Assembly: GCA_023381645.1 (NCBI GenBank) | Contig: JAMCRJ010000023.1 | Span: 1-6,549, forward strand | Direction of reading: 5' to 3' | Length of the DNA: 6,549 nt | From: Gammaproteobacteria bacterium | GTDB taxonomy: Bacteria > Pseudomonadota > Gammaproteobacteria > Acidithiobacillales > Acidithiobacillaceae | Shown: positions 4,685-6,549 of the stretch, piece after piece | Layout: the number at the start of each line of letters is the position of its first letter | How positions within the stretch are numbered: position 1 is the stretch's first letter | The notes under the pieces: generated by a model | Seen by the model: only the letters and a program-made list of their open reading frames with translations | Databases searched by the model: none | What the model was told of the DNA's origin: nothing | Made by a program: the position numbers and the translations under genes

Positions 4685-5668
4685 ATGGACGCCACGGACC
4701 AGAAGCGCCTGTTGCGTGAAATGCTGTTTGCCCGTCGTTTCGAGGAACGCTGCGCGGAAGCCTATCATGAACGCCAGATCGGCGGTTTTTTGCACCTCTA
4801 TCCCGGTGAGGAAGCCTGTGCCATCGGTGTGCTGGAGAAGGCCCGCACCGGTTCGGACTACGTGGTGACCGGTTATCGCGATCACATCCACGCCCTGAAA
4901 TCAGGTATGGATCCAAAGGCGCTGATGGCGGAACTCTTCGGCAAAGAGACAGGCTGTTCCAAGGGCCGTGGCGGTTCCATGCACCTCTTTGATCCCGATG
5001 CGCACTTCATGGGCGGCTACGCGCTGGTCGGCGGCCCTTTCCCGCTGGCGGCCGGTTTCGCCAAGGCGATCCAGTTACGCGGTAGTGACGAAATCTCGAT
5101 CTGTTTTCTGGGCGACGGCGCCAACAATCAGGGCACTTTCCACGAGACCATGAACATGGCGAGCCTGTGGAATCTGCCGGTGCTCTTTATCTGCGAAAAC
5201 AACCTGTATGGTATCGGCACTGCCATTGAACGTTCGACGGTGGAGATCAACCAGTACAAGAGGGTGGCACCTTACAAAATCGAGGCGGCGCAGTGCGACG
5301 GCCAGGATATCGATGTGGTCATGGAGCACGCCGAAAAGGCGGTGCGGTACGTGCGTGAAAAGCGTAAACCCTACTTCCTGGAGTTGATGACCTATCGTCT
5401 GCGGGGCCATTCCATGTCCGACTCGGGCGCCTACCGTTCCAAGGAAGAGGTGGAGGAATGGGCGCAACGCGATCCCATCGGCATCTACAAGCGCCGTCTG
5501 CTGGAAGCCGGGGTGATCACCGAGGACGAGTTCCACGCCATGGACAAGGCCATACTGGACGAAATCGAAAATGAAATCGTGCGCTTTGCCGCCGAGAGCC
5601 CGGAGCCGCGTCTGGAAGATATCGCCCGTTACGTATACACAGAAAAGGAGGCAGGCAGCCATGGCTGA
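4685..5668 (+). CDS. pdhA: Pyruvate dehydrogenase E1 component, alpha subunit
   Basis: The 327-residue product is the alpha chain of an alpha2-beta2 thiamine-diphosphate E1, which decarboxylates pyruvate and passes the acetyl group to lipoyl-E2 for acetyl-CoA formation. The ThDP/Mg signature runs from Gly-Asp-Gly (143-145, followed by ANNQGTFHE) to Asn172-Asn173 ('ICENNLYG'). Other family blocks are 'GGFLHLYPGEEA' with His37, 'GYRDH' with His67, 'SKGRGGSMH' (92-100) and the loop RGHSMSD (240-246), equivalent to the phosphorylation loop of mitochondrial E1 alpha. The ATG at 4685 has AGGAGG only 3 nt away but matches the family N-terminus; an in-frame TTG at 4613 would run through the leader hairpin. 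It overlaps pdhB by 8 nt, indicating translational coupling. An acetoin or branched-chain 2-oxoacid dehydrogenase E1 is the alternative; pyruvate is favoured by resemblance. Confidence 0.93.
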   Translation: MDATDQKRLLREMLFARRFEERCAEAYHERQIGGFLHLYPGEEACAIGVLEKARTGSDYVVTGYRDHIHALKSGMDPKALMAELFGKETGCSKGRGGSMHLFDPDAHFMGGYALVGGPFPLAAGFAKAIQLRGSDEISICFLGDGANNQGTFHETMNMASLWNLPVLFICENNLYGIGTAIERSTVEINQYKRVAPYKIEAAQCDGQDIDVVMEHAEKAVRYVREKRKPYFLELMTYRLRGHSMSDSGAYRSKEEVEEWAQRDPIGIYKRRLLEAGVITEDEFHAMDKAILDEIENEIVRFAAESPEPRLEDIARYVYTEKEAGSHG

Positions 5669-6549
5669 AATGATGTATTGGCAGGGTATCCTGCGCGCCC
5701 ACGATGAAGAGATGGCGCGGGACCCCCTGGTATTTGCCATGGGTGAGGATATCGGCGTCGCTGGCGGTACCTACAAGGCGACCAGCGGCCTCTTCGACAA
5801 GTACGGCGAGCAGCGGGTAATCGATACACCTATTTCCGAAAACAGCTACACCGGTATCGGGGTGGGCGCGGCCATGATCGGGGCCCGTCCCATCGTCGAA
5901 ATCATGAGCGTCAATTTCGCCTGGTTGGCGATGGATCAGCTCATGAACAATGCCGCGAAAATCCATTACATGTCCGGTGGTCGTATCCGTTGTCCCTTCG
6001 TGATGCGGGTACCGGGTGGCACTGCGCACCAGTTGGGTGCCCAGCACTCGGCACGTATGGAAAAAGTGTTCATGGGTATTTCGGGCCTGCGGGTGGTGAC
6101 CCCGGCAACGCCACGCGATGCCTACGGGCTGCTGAAAAGCGCCGTGCGCTGTGATGATCCGGTAGTGATCATTGAGCACGAGAGCATGTATAACCTCAAG
6201 GGCGAGATCCCGGACGAAGAATTTTTTACGCCGCTGGAAGGCGTCGAAGTGATGCGGCCGGGTAAGGACGTCAGTATTTTTGCCTATAACATCAGTGTTC
6301 ACTGGGCGTTGGATGCGGCGCAGAAGTTGGCTCAGGATTACGGCATTGACGCCGAAGTGGTGGATTTGCGGGCACTCAAACCCATGGATCGGCCTGGTAT
6401 CGCGGCCAGCGTGCGCAAGACCCATCGCGCCGTCGTTGTCGAAGAAGACGAGGCGCCGGTGGGCGTGGGTTCCGAGGTGATGGCGATCCTCAACGAGGAA
6501 TGCTTTTTCGATCTCGATGCGGCGCCGGTACGGGTGCATGCGCTGGATG
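5661..6549 (+). CDS. pdhB: Pyruvate dehydrogenase E1 component, beta subunit (3' end outside window)
   Basis: The open frame from the ATG at 5661 continues for 296 codons to the window edge without a stop; the family is usually near 325-330 residues, so roughly 30 are missing. It is the beta chain that completes the E1 active site with PdhA. Visible motifs are 'FAMGEDIGVAGGTYKAT', 'RVIDTPISEN' with the ThDP-activating Glu60, 'GAQHSARMEKVF' with the conserved His129, 'GLRVVTPATPRDAYGLL', and the C-terminal-domain pieces 'AEVVDLRALKPMD' and 'VVVEEDEAPVGVGSEV'. AAGGAGG at 5645-5651, inside pdhA, lies 9 nt upstream of the start. The start overlaps the pdhA stop in ATGGCTGA (5661-5668). The E2 gene would be expected downstream. 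Long open frames on the opposite strand are shadows. Confidence 0.95.
   Translation, partial: MAEMMYWQGILRAHDEEMARDPLVFAMGEDIGVAGGTYKATSGLFDKYGEQRVIDTPISENSYTGIGVGAAMIGARPIVEIMSVNFAWLAMDQLMNNAAKIHYMSGGRIRCPFVMRVPGGTAHQLGAQHSARMEKVFMGISGLRVVTPATPRDAYGLLKSAVRCDDPVVIIEHESMYNLKGEIPDEEFFTPLEGVEVMRPGKDVSIFAYNISVHWALDAAQKLAQDYGIDAEVVDLRALKPMDRPGIAASVRKTHRAVVVEEDEAPVGVGSEVMAILNEECFFDLDAAPVRVHALD

Noticed and set aside
5517..6539. 340-codon open frame on the - strand across the pdhA end and pdhB.
   Set aside because: It is antisense to pdhB, whose + strand frame carries all E1 beta motifs; the reverse translation has no recognisable domain and is a by-product of GC-rich codon use.
1..6549. Search by eye for CRISPR arrays, insertion sequences, tRNA genes, attachment sites or toxin-antitoxin genes.
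   Set aside because: No spaced direct repeats, transposase-like frames, tRNA cloverleaf elements or paired small toxin/antitoxin genes were seen on either strand.

Overview
The window reads as an ordinary chromosomal stretch of a gammaproteobacterium-like autotroph. My best guess is Acidithiobacillus (A. ferrooxidans group). The guess rests on moderately high GC, the gene order rplM-rpsI-argC, a two-subunit (alpha/beta) pyruvate dehydrogenase E1 instead of the single-chain AceE, and the general style of the proteins. This is inference from memory, not a database result.

Layout, all genes on the + strand. (1) 3-172: the 3' end of an rRNA operon, with 5S rRNA and its strong intrinsic terminator. 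(2) 221-1250: a nitroreductase-family flavoprotein gene behind a sigma70-type promoter with a TetR-like palindrome between its -35 and -10 elements, then a 70-residue two-helix membrane protein (DUF2892 type) and a probable terminator. (3) 1251-1477: non-coding, with a perfect 9-bp inverted repeat, the rplM promoter and a small hairpin over the rplM ribosome binding site. (4) 1478-2353: rplM and rpsI (ribosomal proteins L13 and S9), closed by a UUCG-loop terminator. (5) 2385-3419: argC, beginning only 31 nt after that terminator. (6) 3420-4465: a non-coding region with a near-consensus sigma54 (-24/-12) promoter and an upstream palindrome. It leads to two small envelope proteins: a secreted Tyr/Pro-rich protein with a His/Trp-rich tail, and a glycine-zipper lipoprotein. 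A perfect 15-bp GC-rich hairpin follows. (7) 4573-6549: the pdh operon, with a candidate promoter, a terminator-like hairpin in the leader, pdhA (E1 alpha) and pdhB (E1 beta). pdhB overlaps pdhA by 8 nt and runs off the end of the window.

The housekeeping parts cover translation (5S, L13, S9), arginine synthesis (ArgC) and acetyl-CoA supply (PDH E1). The less ordinary parts are regulatory. They are the TetR-like site on the nitroreductase promoter, the sigma54 promoter on the envelope-protein pair, the terminator between rpsI and argC, and the hairpin-plus-T-run ahead of pdhA. I see no CRISPR array, insertion sequence, prophage, tRNA or defence system, and nothing that amounts to a clearly new multi-gene system. 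The sigma54-linked envelope pair is the best candidate for new biology.
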